A stretch of DNA of 64,000 bases, taken from assembly GCF_025685605.1 (NCBI RefSeq), contig NZ_JAGTUT010000001.1, forward strand, positions 4,030,001 through 4,094,000, read 5' to 3'. Made by a program: the position numbers and the translations under genes. Below the pieces are notes generated by a model. It saw only the letters and a program-made list of their open reading frames with translations. It ran no database searches and was not told the origin of the DNA. Shown piece after piece: positions 25,179-32,993 of the stretch; position 1 is the stretch's first letter, and each line of letters opens with the position of its first letter. This stretch comes from Granulicella arctica (GTDB lineage Bacteria > Acidobacteriota > Terriglobia > Terriglobales > Acidobacteriaceae).

Positions 25179-25889
25179 TTATTTGCTCAGCAGCGGCTCA
25201 ACGACCGGCAGCAGATTCCGCGCAACGATCTCATTCCCCTTGGCCGTAGCGTGCGTTCGATCCGCCTGCATCATGCCATCCACGCCAAACACCCCCTGCA
25301 GCAGAAACGGGTACACCGGAACCTGGTACTTCTTAGCCAGCAGCGGATAGGTCGCCGTGAACTGGTTCACATAGTCGGGTCCATAGTCCGGCGGCAGCGT
25401 GATGCCCGCGACCGCAAGCCTGGCCCCGGATGCCTTCAGGGTTGAGACGATCCGATCAAGATTGGCGCGCATATCCTTCACCGGCAGACCGCGCAGCCCG
25501 TCGTTCCCGCCGAACTCCACCACGATCACCGCAGCCTTCAGCGCGACGATCTCCGGCAGCCGCGAGACGCCATCCTTCGACGTAGCCCCGCTCACGCCCT
25601 CGTTTACCACCCGGTAGTGATACCCCTTCGCGTCAAGGTCAGCCTGCAGATAGTCGGGGTAGCTCTGCCCCGGATCGGTCCCATAGCCAGCCGTAAGCGA
25701 ATCGCCGAAGCAGACCAGCAGGGGACGAGCATCATTCGGAGCAACTGGAGCTGTCTTCGAGGTGCTGACCGCAGGCTGCGAACTCGGGGCGGCCGGGGTC
25801 TCTGTTGACGGGCTCGACGTATCCTTGGAATGGCAACCGATGAGGAGTACGAAAGCCGCTAGAATAGTGCTGTAGACAGACCTCTGCAT
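25179..25889 (-). CDS. GDSL/SGNH esterase lipoprotein, TesA-like
   Basis: A 236-residue lipoprotein of the SGNH hydrolase superfamily. The lipobox-like FVLLIGC places the modified cysteine at 19, followed by a Ser/Pro/Thr-rich linker of about 35 residues. Block I is FGDSLTAGYG (nucleophile Ser), block III EFGGNDGLRG (oxyanion Asn) and block V DRTHATAKG (Asp and His). This matches TesA/arylesterase proteins with multiple esterase or thioesterase activities. It is divergent from a YbbA/YbbP-like ABC transporter, the same neighbourhood as tesA-ybbAP in E. coli, which supports the assignment. Confidence 0.9.
   Translation of the reverse strand: MQRSVYSTILAAFVLLIGCHSKDTSSPSTETPAAPSSQPAVSTSKTAPVAPNDARPLLVCFGDSLTAGYGTDPGQSYPDYLQADLDAKGYHYRVVNEGVSGATSKDGVSRLPEIVALKAAVIVVEFGGNDGLRGLPVKDMRANLDRIVSTLKASGARLAVAGITLPPDYGPDYVNQFTATYPLLAKKYQVPVYPFLLQGVFGVDGMMQADRTHATAKGNEIVARNLLPVVEPLLSK
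25860..25865 (+). promoter_or_regulatory. TAGAAT -10-like box
   Basis: CTAGAATAG on the plus strand, 75 bases before the ABC ATPase GTG and inside the start region of the divergent esterase gene. It shares its context with boxes at 20144 and 29396. Confidence 0.3.
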
Positions 25890-25940
25890 GCTTCAAATCT
25901 AACAAAGACGTTCTGCCGCTGGCAGAAGGAGACCCCACTG

Positions 25941-26681
25941 GTGAGTACCGCTGCTGGAATGATCTCGGTCAAGGGCCTCCGTAAATCGATTCGCAACGGC
26001 ACCGGTGCTGCTGCTCGTACAACAGACATCCTCAAGGGAATCGACTTCGACATTCCCGCCGGGCAGTTCGCCGCCATCATGGGCTCCTCCGGATCGGGCA
26101 AGTCCACCCTGCTGGGCCTGCTGGCCGGGCTTGACATGCCCAGCGCGGGCGATGTCTTCCTCAATGGAGTAGCCATCAGCTACCTTCCCGAAGACAAGCT
26201 GGCACAAGTGCGCGGTCGCACCATCGGCTTCGTCTTCCAGTCCTACCAGCTCATCCCCACCCTCACCGCGCTCGAAAACGTCCTGCTGCCGCACGAGCTT
26301 AACGCCGACAAATCAGAGGCAGCCGAGGGTCTGCCCCGCGCCCGCCAGCTCCTCGCCAGCGTCGGCCTGGGAGATCGCCTCGACCACTACCCGGTCCAGC
26401 TCTCCGGTGGCGAGCAGCAGCGTGTAGCCCTCGCCCGCGCCTTCATCCTGCGCCCCCCCATCGTGCTCGCGGATGAGCCGACCGGCAACCTCGACACCGT
26501 CAACGGCGCCCACGTCCTCGAACTTCTCCTCAACCTGAACCGCACACAGGCCACAACCCTCGTCCTCGTAACCCACGATCCCGTGCTCGCGGGCTATGCC
26601 GATCGCCGCATTACCCTGCGCGACGGCTCGATCCTCTCCGACGAGATGAACGAGGCCGCCATTCCTGAGGCGGTTCTCTAG
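25941..26681 (+). CDS. ABC transporter ATP-binding protein, YbbA/LolD-like
   Basis: A 246-residue ATPase with Walker A GSSGSGKST, Q-loop FVFQSYQLIPTLTALENV, signature LSGGEQQRVALARA and Walker B IVLADEPTGNLD. It belongs to the MacB/LolD/YbbA group that energises non-canonical FtsX-type permeases. GTG at 25941 has AAGGAG 9 bases upstream. The permease follows one base after its stop. The divergent TesA-like gene suggests the transporter works in lipid or lipoprotein-related export, as proposed for ybbAP; the substrate remains unknown. Confidence 0.92.
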   Translation: MSTAAGMISVKGLRKSIRNGTGAAARTTDILKGIDFDIPAGQFAAIMGSSGSGKSTLLGLLAGLDMPSAGDVFLNGVAISYLPEDKLAQVRGRTIGFVFQSYQLIPTLTALENVLLPHELNADKSEAAEGLPRARQLLASVGLGDRLDHYPVQLSGGEQQRVALARAFILRPPIVLADEPTGNLDTVNGAHVLELLLNLNRTQATTLVLVTHDPVLAGYADRRITLRDGSILSDEMNEAAIPEAVL

Positions 26682-26682
26682 C

Positions 26683-29268
26683 ATGGCCAATCAGCTCTCC
26701 TGGGTCTCAGCCGCCAAGATCGCATCGCGCGAGATGCGAGCGTCGCGCGGAAAGTTCTTCTTCGTTGTTCTCTCCGTCGCCATCGGAGTGGCCGCGCTCA
26801 CCGGTGTCCGCGGCTTCAGCACCTCCTTCCGCGGCACGCTGCTTTCTCGCGCCCGAAGCATCATGGCCGCCGACCTTTCAGCCCGCATGTTCGGCCAGCC
26901 CACGCCGAAAGAGCAGGCAGGCCTCGACGCCATCTCCTCACAGGGCGTCATCATGACCCCCGTCACCGAACTCCTCTCCATGGCCAGCGCCGAGAAGACG
27001 ATGGACCCGCTCCTCATCTCGCTCAAGGCCGTCGATCCCGCGCGCTACCCCTTCTACGGGGCCGTCGAGCTACAACCCGCAGGTAAGCTCAGCGACGTCC
27101 TCAAGCCCGACACCGTTGTGGTCGCCGATGACCTGCTGATCCGCCTCCACCTCCACATCGGCGACTCCATCAAGATCGGCGGCAAGCTCTTCCGCATCGC
27201 CTCCGTCGTCACCAACGAACCCGACCGGCTCTCCAGCAACTTCGCCGCCGGACCGCGCGTCCTGATGACCCGCGAAGGCCTCGACGCCACAGGCCTCCTC
27301 GCTCCCGGCAGCCACGCCGGGCAGCGCTATCTCTTCAAAGTCCCAGCCCCCCGCAACGGCAGCCCCATCTCCGAGCGTGGCGTTGCCACCCTGAAGACAA
27401 AGCTCGAAGCCCTCCTGCCCGAGTCCCAGGTCTCCGACTATCGCGAGACCAATCCCGCCCTCACGCAGGGGCTTGACCGCGCCACCAGCCTGCTCTCCCT
27501 CATGAGCCTCGTAGCCCTTGTGCTCGGAGCCGTCGGCGTCGCCATGGCCATGCGCGCCCACCTGCAGCAGCGGCTGGACACCATCGCGATCATGAAGTCG
27601 CTCGGCGCAAGCTCCGGGCAGATCATCAAGATCTACCTGCTCCAAACCCTCTTACTCGGAGTCTTGGGCGGGCTCGTCGGCGTCGGCCTCGGTGTCGCCG
27701 TACAACTTGTCCTGCCCGTGCTGCTGGCAAAGCTGATCGCCGTCGATACGCAGCTCCACGTACAGCTCAGCGCCGTCCTGACCGGCCTCGCCGCAGGCAT
27801 CCTCACCACGCTGCTCTTCACCCTGCCGCCGCTGCTCGACGTGCGTGGCGTCCGCCCCATCCTCATCCTGCGCCGCGCCGTAGAAGAGAATAACGACCCG
27901 CTCGTTCGCGGCTTCCTCCGCAAGATCCAGAAGAACCTCGCCCAGATCGGCGCAGCCGTTCTCATCCTCGCTGGGCTGGCACTGATCGCCACCACCCTGT
28001 CCGACTCGATCGTGGTCGGCAGAGTCTTCTCAATCGGCCTCGTCGTCGTGCTCGCCGTCCTGCTCGCGGCCTCAAGCGTCGTGCTCTGGACGCTGCGCCA
28101 GTTCCTCAGCCGCACCCGCCTGCACCTGCCCTCCTCGCTTCGGCATGGACTGGCGAACCTCTATCGCCCCGGCAATCCCTCAGCAGCCCTGCTCGCCGCC
28201 CTCGGCATGGGCGTCATGCAGATCATGACCGTCTACCTCGTCCAGCAGGCCGTCGTCAGCGAGCTTCATGTCTCCTCCGCGCCCAACCTGCCCAACGTCT
28301 TCATGGTCGATATCACCAACGAAGAGATCGACGGCGTCCGCAAGTTCCTCCAGGCACAGCCGCTCGTCCGGCCCGATATGGAGATGCTGCCCGTCGTCAC
28401 CTCGCGCATCCTTGCCGTGAACGGCGTTCCCGCAGCCGACCTCAAGCTGAAGAACTTCCCCAAGCGCATGCTCCAGTCGATCAGTCTCACATGGTCCGAC
28501 ACCATGCCGCCCGGCACCACCATCATCGAGGGGCAATGGTGGGCGGCCAACGAACAATCGCCCCAGGTCGCCATCGGTGTTCGCCAGTCCGAGCGGCTCC
28601 GCGCTCCTCTCGGCTCGACCATCACCTTCGCCGCAGGCGACCGTCAGTTCACCGCGAAGGTGGGCGCACTCATCAAGTCCGACGGCCAGCACGCCTACTC
28701 CCGTGCGGAGTTCATCCTGCCCCGTGCCGCCCTCGCGGGATTGCCGACCGTCTGGTACGGCGGCATCCATGTCGACCCCGAGCACGTAGGCGAAGTCCAG
28801 CGCGCTCTCTACAAGGCTTATCCAAGCGTCACCGTCATCAACGTCGCACAGGTGCTCGAAACCGTCCGATCCGTCGTCATCCAGATCACCTACGTGATCC
28901 AGTTCCTCGCAGCGTTCAGCATCTTCGCAGGCGTCGTCATCCTCGCCAGCAGCATCGCCGGAACACGCTACCGTCGCATCCGCGAGGTCGTCGTCCTCAA
29001 GACGCTTGGCGCCACCCGCGCCCGTATCGCGACGATCTTCTCCATAGAATTCGCAGTCCTCGGCCTCGTCGCCGGCTTCGTCGGCATCCTCTTCGCGAAC
29101 ATCATCGCCGCCGCCCTCCTCAACAAACTCACCGTGGCCTACCGCTTCGAGTGGACCTGGGCCCTCGCCACCCTGCTCGGCACAGCCCTCCTCACCGTCG
29201 CCACAGGCTGGGTAGCCGGCCACCGCATCCTCGGCCAGAAGCCGCTGGAAGTCCTGCGCGAAGAGTAG
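26683..29268 (+). CDS. ABC transporter permease, FtsX/YbbP type
   Basis: An 861-residue membrane protein with the duplicated FtsX arrangement of YbbP. There is an N-terminal segment (FFVVLSVAIGVAALTGVRGF), a large periplasmic domain (about 50-255), three membrane helices around 268-390 ending in the DVRGVRPILILRR coupling region, two more helices, a second periplasmic domain (about 545-710), and three helices near 730-850 ending in KPLEVLREE. It pairs with the upstream ATPase (1-base gap). Such transporters extract molecules from the membrane or drive mechanotransmission rather than import solutes. Confidence 0.9.
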   Translation: MANQLSWVSAAKIASREMRASRGKFFFVVLSVAIGVAALTGVRGFSTSFRGTLLSRARSIMAADLSARMFGQPTPKEQAGLDAISSQGVIMTPVTELLSMASAEKTMDPLLISLKAVDPARYPFYGAVELQPAGKLSDVLKPDTVVVADDLLIRLHLHIGDSIKIGGKLFRIASVVTNEPDRLSSNFAAGPRVLMTREGLDATGLLAPGSHAGQRYLFKVPAPRNGSPISERGVATLKTKLEALLPESQVSDYRETNPALTQGLDRATSLLSLMSLVALVLGAVGVAMAMRAHLQQRLDTIAIMKSLGASSGQIIKIYLLQTLLLGVLGGLVGVGLGVAVQLVLPVLLAKLIAVDTQLHVQLSAVLTGLAAGILTTLLFTLPPLLDVRGVRPILILRRAVEENNDPLVRGFLRKIQKNLAQIGAAVLILAGLALIATTLSDSIVVGRVFSIGLVVVLAVLLAASSVVLWTLRQFLSRTRLHLPSSLRHGLANLYRPGNPSAALLAALGMGVMQIMTVYLVQQAVVSELHVSSAPNLPNVFMVDITNEEIDGVRKFLQAQPLVRPDMEMLPVVTSRILAVNGVPAADLKLKNFPKRMLQSISLTWSDTMPPGTTIIEGQWWAANEQSPQVAIGVRQSERLRAPLGSTITFAAGDRQFTAKVGALIKSDGQHAYSRAEFILPRAALAGLPTVWYGGIHVDPEHVGEVQRALYKAYPSVTVINVAQVLETVRSVVIQITYVIQFLAAFSIFAGVVILASSIAGTRYRRIREVVVLKTLGATRARIATIFSIEFAVLGLVAGFVGILFANIIAAALLNKLTVAYRFEWTWALATLLGTALLTVATGWVAGHRILGQKPLEVLREE

Positions 29269-29278
29269 GGAAGTACCT

Positions 29279-29342
29279 GGCACCGATCAACGACAAGGCA
29301 CGGTACCTAATCGGTGTCATCCGCACTGATCGGTGTTCGGCC
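29279..29342. repeat. inverted repeat / module 2-like spacer element
   Basis: CACCGATCA at the left and TGATCGGTG at the right are exact complements about 45 bases apart, with ATCGGTGTCATCCGC inside. The words resemble module 2 (ACACCGATC, GCGGAT). It lies in the spacer after the ABC permease. Confidence 0.5.
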
Positions 29343-29395
29343 TTTACAGGTGCTCATTGAGATACCGCATTAACCTGCCGTCCTCAAACTCCCCT

Positions 29396-29401
29396 TAGAA
29401 T
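29396..29401 (+). promoter_or_regulatory. TAGAAT -10-like box before DUF1003 gene
   Basis: TTAGAATAG, identical over 9 bases to the box before the HAD gene at 20143-20151, 37 bases upstream of the ATG at 29439. Confidence 0.4.
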
Positions 29402-29438
29402 AGGTCGTCGGACTTCCACCACGAACGAGGTACATCCC

Positions 29439-30275
29439 ATGGCATGTGATCCCGAAGAACTGCGCCACGTCCCCCTATTTGCCTTGCTTGATGATGACGA
29501 GATGGCCATCCTCGCCGCGCAGGTAGAGCTACGCCTGTTTGCCCCGAGGCAGCGCATCTATAAAGTCGGTGATAGTGGCAAGAATGCTTACATCATGATG
29601 TCCGGCATCGTCCGCATCACCACCGTCGATGAGGACCAGCAGGAGGTCCTGCTCGACGAGCCCGGCCACGCCGATTTCTTCGGCTTTGCCTCCATGCTCG
29701 ACGAGACCCCTCACCACACCAACGCCATTGCCATCGAGGAGACCCGTTGCATCGAGGTCGACCGCAACGATATCACCATCCTGCTTGAGCGCAAGCCGAT
29801 GGCCGGCATGGACCTCCTCACCGCGCTCGGTCGCCAGCAACATGCCATGCAGCAGATCGTCCGCCTCCGCGCACAGCGCAACGCCAACGACCTCATCGAT
29901 GAGGAATCCACCTTCGGCGAGCACATCGCCGACGCAGTCGCCCGCTTTGGGGGCTCGTGGACGTTCATCATCTCCTTCGGCATCGTGCTCAGCGTGTACA
30001 CCGCGATCAACGTCATCCTGCGCGGCAAAGCATGGGACCCCTACCCCTTCATCCTGCTCAACCTCTTCCTGTCGATGCTCGCCTCCATCCAGGCGCCCGT
30101 CATCATGATGAGCCAGAATCGGCAGGACACGAAAGACCGACTCCGCAGCGAGTTGGACTATGACGTTAACCGTCGCGCAGAGTCCGAGATTCAGGCGCTC
30201 TCCAGCAAGATCAACCTGCTCAGCGACAAGCTTGGCGATGTGGACGATATGCTGCGGGAACAGGCCCGGCCCTGA
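29439..30275 (+). CDS. cyclic-nucleotide-binding domain fused to DUF1003 membrane protein
   Basis: A 278-residue protein. Residues 1 to about 125 are a cNMP-binding fold (LRHVPLFALLDDDEMAILAAQVELRLFAPRQRIYKVGDSG, then GHADFFGFASML), without the helix-turn-helix of Crp/Fnr regulators. Residues about 145-245 match DUF1003: FGGSWTFIISFGIVLSVYTAINV, FILLNLFLSMLASIQAPVIMMSQNRQ with two membrane helices. A coiled-coil C-terminus follows (EIQALSSKINLLSDKLGDVDDML). It is presumably an inner-membrane sensor or ligand-gated protein. What it binds and does is unknown. Confidence 0.88.
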   Translation: MACDPEELRHVPLFALLDDDEMAILAAQVELRLFAPRQRIYKVGDSGKNAYIMMSGIVRITTVDEDQQEVLLDEPGHADFFGFASMLDETPHHTNAIAIEETRCIEVDRNDITILLERKPMAGMDLLTALGRQQHAMQQIVRLRAQRNANDLIDEESTFGEHIADAVARFGGSWTFIISFGIVLSVYTAINVILRGKAWDPYPFILLNLFLSMLASIQAPVIMMSQNRQDTKDRLRSELDYDVNRRAESEIQALSSKINLLSDKLGDVDDMLREQARP

Positions 30276-30549
30276 AGCTTTCCTGCATGGCTCAACGTCT
30301 CAAGAAAGAACCGTCTTTGCTATCATGGGGCCAGTCTCAATTTGCCGTTTTTAGCGCTTCTCAATTGCTGGTGGGCCAATCTCTACGCGCAACAAACGTT
30401 GGAATACGGTGTTAAGAAGTAGTACGGGGTACATCAAATTCTTTTTGCAAACGTCCTTATGCAGTCTTTATGCGTTCCATGCAATTCTGAAGACATCTCG
30501 TCGGGACTACAGATTCTGCAGCCTCGCACAGTACGTTTCGGGGGATGGT

Positions 30550-31863
30550 TTGCTTCGTAAGCTTCATCGATTAGGATTTTTGAGCCTGCTGTTCGTGTGC
30601 CCGGCGACCTCCACGTTACTCGCGGGGCAGGCACCCGTCAGTGCCGCAGCACAGGCCGCCTCTCAGCCGTCGACCGCAGGCCCAGCCTTTAGCTGGCAGC
30701 AGATACAGGACCGCTTCCAGCAGTCCAATCCAACGCTCCGGGCAGGAGCGATCGGGATCGACGAATCGCGCGCACAGGAGATTACGGCGCACCTTCGCCC
30801 GAATCCGACCCTCACCCTTTTTGCCGACCAGTTCACCCTCTTCCACTCCCCGCTGCAGCCCGTGGCGAACCTCTACCCGGACGTCACCTTCAACTATCTC
30901 CACGAGCGCGACCACAAGCGCGAACTTCGAACCGACAGCGCCAAAGCCGGAACCGAGATCAGCACCTCCAACCAGGCTGACCTGCTGCGAAACCTCAACT
31001 ACGCGCTCCGTGCCGCCTTCGTCCAGGTGCTGCAGTCCAAGGCCATCCAGGCGCTCACGAAAGAGAACCTCGGCTACTACGACCACGTCCTCCAGGTCAG
31101 CCGCGACCGCTTCCACGCCGGAGATATCGCCCAGGTCGACCTCGACCGCCTCGAGCTTGGCCGCGTTCAGTATGAAGCTGACTTCGAGGCCGCCGACGTC
31201 AACCTCCGCACCTCGAAGATTCAGCTTCTTCAGCTCCTGAACGACCGCACCCCGGTCGACACCTTCGATGTAACCGGCCCGTTCGCCTTCCAGGATGCGC
31301 TGCAGCCGCTTGAGACCTATCATCAGACGGCCCTGATGGTTCGCCCCGACCTCCGCGCCGCAACGCAGGTCGTTGATAAGGCCCGCATCGATCACCGCCT
31401 CGCCATCGCGAACGGTTCGACCGATCCCACCTTTGGCGTTGACGCCGCACATCAGCCCAATCCGCTCAACAGCTACGTCGGCCTCAGCGTCACCTTCCCG
31501 CTCCGCATCTTCGACCGCAACCAGGGTGAAAAGCAGCGCACCCTGCTCGACATCGACCTCCAGCAGCGTCAGCTTGATGCTGCGACCGCGCAGGTCTTCG
31601 CGGATGTCGACTCCTCCTATGCCACCGTCGACAGCCAGCTTCACCTGCTCCGGCCTTATAAGGATAAATACCTGAACCTCGCCGTCTCCGCGCGCGACAC
31701 CATCTCGTTCTCCTACCAGCATGGCGGCGCATCGCTGCTCGATTTCCTCCAGGCTGAGAACGACTATCGCGGCATCCAGCTTGGCTACTTGAACCTGGTG
31801 GGTGCGTACCTCACCGCCGCTGCACAGATGAACCAGGCCGTCGGCCGAGAGGTACTCCAGTGA
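30550..31863 (+). CDS. TolC-family outer membrane efflux protein
   Basis: A protein of about 437 residues forming the outer-membrane channel of the tripartite pump encoded by the next two genes. It has a signal peptide (LHRLGFLSLLFVC..) and two outer-membrane efflux protein repeats with long helices (ALRAAFVQVLQSKAIQALTKENLGYYDHVLQVSRDRFHAGDIAQVDLDRLEL and the equivalent near the C-terminus, GGASLLDFLQAENDYR). The TTG at 30550 is chosen because GGGGGA lies 5 bases upstream and the signal peptide starts there; the frame stays open to 30409. Its stop overlaps the adaptor start by 4 bases. Confidence 0.87.
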   Translation: MLRKLHRLGFLSLLFVCPATSTLLAGQAPVSAAAQAASQPSTAGPAFSWQQIQDRFQQSNPTLRAGAIGIDESRAQEITAHLRPNPTLTLFADQFTLFHSPLQPVANLYPDVTFNYLHERDHKRELRTDSAKAGTEISTSNQADLLRNLNYALRAAFVQVLQSKAIQALTKENLGYYDHVLQVSRDRFHAGDIAQVDLDRLELGRVQYEADFEAADVNLRTSKIQLLQLLNDRTPVDTFDVTGPFAFQDALQPLETYHQTALMVRPDLRAATQVVDKARIDHRLAIANGSTDPTFGVDAAHQPNPLNSYVGLSVTFPLRIFDRNQGEKQRTLLDIDLQQRQLDAATAQVFADVDSSYATVDSQLHLLRPYKDKYLNLAVSARDTISFSYQHGGASLLDFLQAENDYRGIQLGYLNLVGAYLTAAAQMNQAVGREVLQ

Positions 31864-32993
31864 ACACGAAGAGCGTAATGACCGCTGCCGCCGCGGCCTT
31901 GATTCTGCTGACCGGATGCGATGCCAAGAAGTCTGATCCGAAGGACGAAGCGCCGCCGCCGACCACCATCGTCTCCGCCACCAGCGTCAACAACGTCAAG
32001 GTCGACCACCCCGAACAGTTTCCCCTCGCCACCGTTCAGACCCAGATGGCGGCCTCGTCGATGAGCGTCACAGGCCAGGTGCAGCCGGATGTCACCAAGG
32101 TGATCCCCGTCATCTCGCTCGCATCAGGCCGCATCGTCGCCATCTACGCGCATATCGGCGACCTCGTCCACAAGGGCCAGCGCCTCTTCACCGTCCAGAG
32201 CAACGACATCGAACAGGCCTACTCGGACTACCGCAAGGCCGTTGCCGACGAGAAGCTGGCGAAGGTTCAGCTCGATCGCGCCAAGCTCCTCTACTCGAAG
32301 GGTGCCATCTCGCAGAGCGCGCTTGAGATCGCCCAGGACACCGAAGACAAAGCCGTAGTCGATGTCGAAGCCGCGAAGGAGCACCTCAAGGTTCTCGGCG
32401 CTACCGACCTCAATCAGCCATCGGGCGCGATCAACGTTTACTCGCCCGCGACCGGCGTCATCATCGAGCAAAATATAACCCAGGCCTCCGGCGTCAAGAC
32501 GCTCGACAACTCACCGAACCTCTTCACGATCGCGAATATCGAAGACGTCTGGATTGTCTGCGACGTCTACGAGAACAACCTCGCCAACCTTTCCACAGGC
32601 CAGACGGCGACCATCCACTTCAACGCCTTTCCCGACAAGGATGTGACCGGCCGCATCAGCGAGATCGATCCCATCCTCGACCCCACCATTCGTACCGCGA
32701 AGGTGCGTGTGCAGGTTCGCAACCCCGGCTACATGAAGATCGGCATGTTCGTCACCGCAACCTTCCGCAGCCAGAAGCAGGAAGCACATCTTGTCGTTCC
32801 AGCTACCGCCATCGTCCATCTGCACGATCAGGACTTCGTCTATTCCTCCGGCGGCGGTGGCACCTTCACCCGCATCGCCGTCACCAGCGGCGATATGTTG
32901 CCGGGCGGCATGCAGGTCGTCAAATCGGGCCTCAGCCAGGGCCAGCAGGTTGCCGTCAACGCGCTTGAACTGCAGAGCACGGTGACGCAGTAA
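31860..32993 (+). CDS. efflux RND periplasmic adaptor (CzcB/CusB-type membrane fusion lipoprotein)
   Basis: A 377-residue lipoprotein (LILLTGC, Cys20) linking the RND pump to the TolC channel. Biotinyl-lipoyl-like halves are recognisable in SGRIVAIYAHIGDLVHKGQRLFTVQS and VYSPATGVIIEQNI, separated by a short helical hairpin (about 115-180). Beta-barrel and membrane-proximal domains follow (YMKIGMFVTATF). It starts with GTG overlapping the TolC-family stop, and its TAA shares one base with the RND ATG. No His/Met-rich metal chaperone tail is seen. Confidence 0.9.
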   Translation: MNTKSVMTAAAAALILLTGCDAKKSDPKDEAPPPTTIVSATSVNNVKVDHPEQFPLATVQTQMAASSMSVTGQVQPDVTKVIPVISLASGRIVAIYAHIGDLVHKGQRLFTVQSNDIEQAYSDYRKAVADEKLAKVQLDRAKLLYSKGAISQSALEIAQDTEDKAVVDVEAAKEHLKVLGATDLNQPSGAINVYSPATGVIIEQNITQASGVKTLDNSPNLFTIANIEDVWIVCDVYENNLANLSTGQTATIHFNAFPDKDVTGRISEIDPILDPTIRTAKVRVQVRNPGYMKIGMFVTATFRSQKQEAHLVVPATAIVHLHDQDFVYSSGGGGTFTRIAVTSGDMLPGGMQVVKSGLSQGQQVAVNALELQSTVTQ

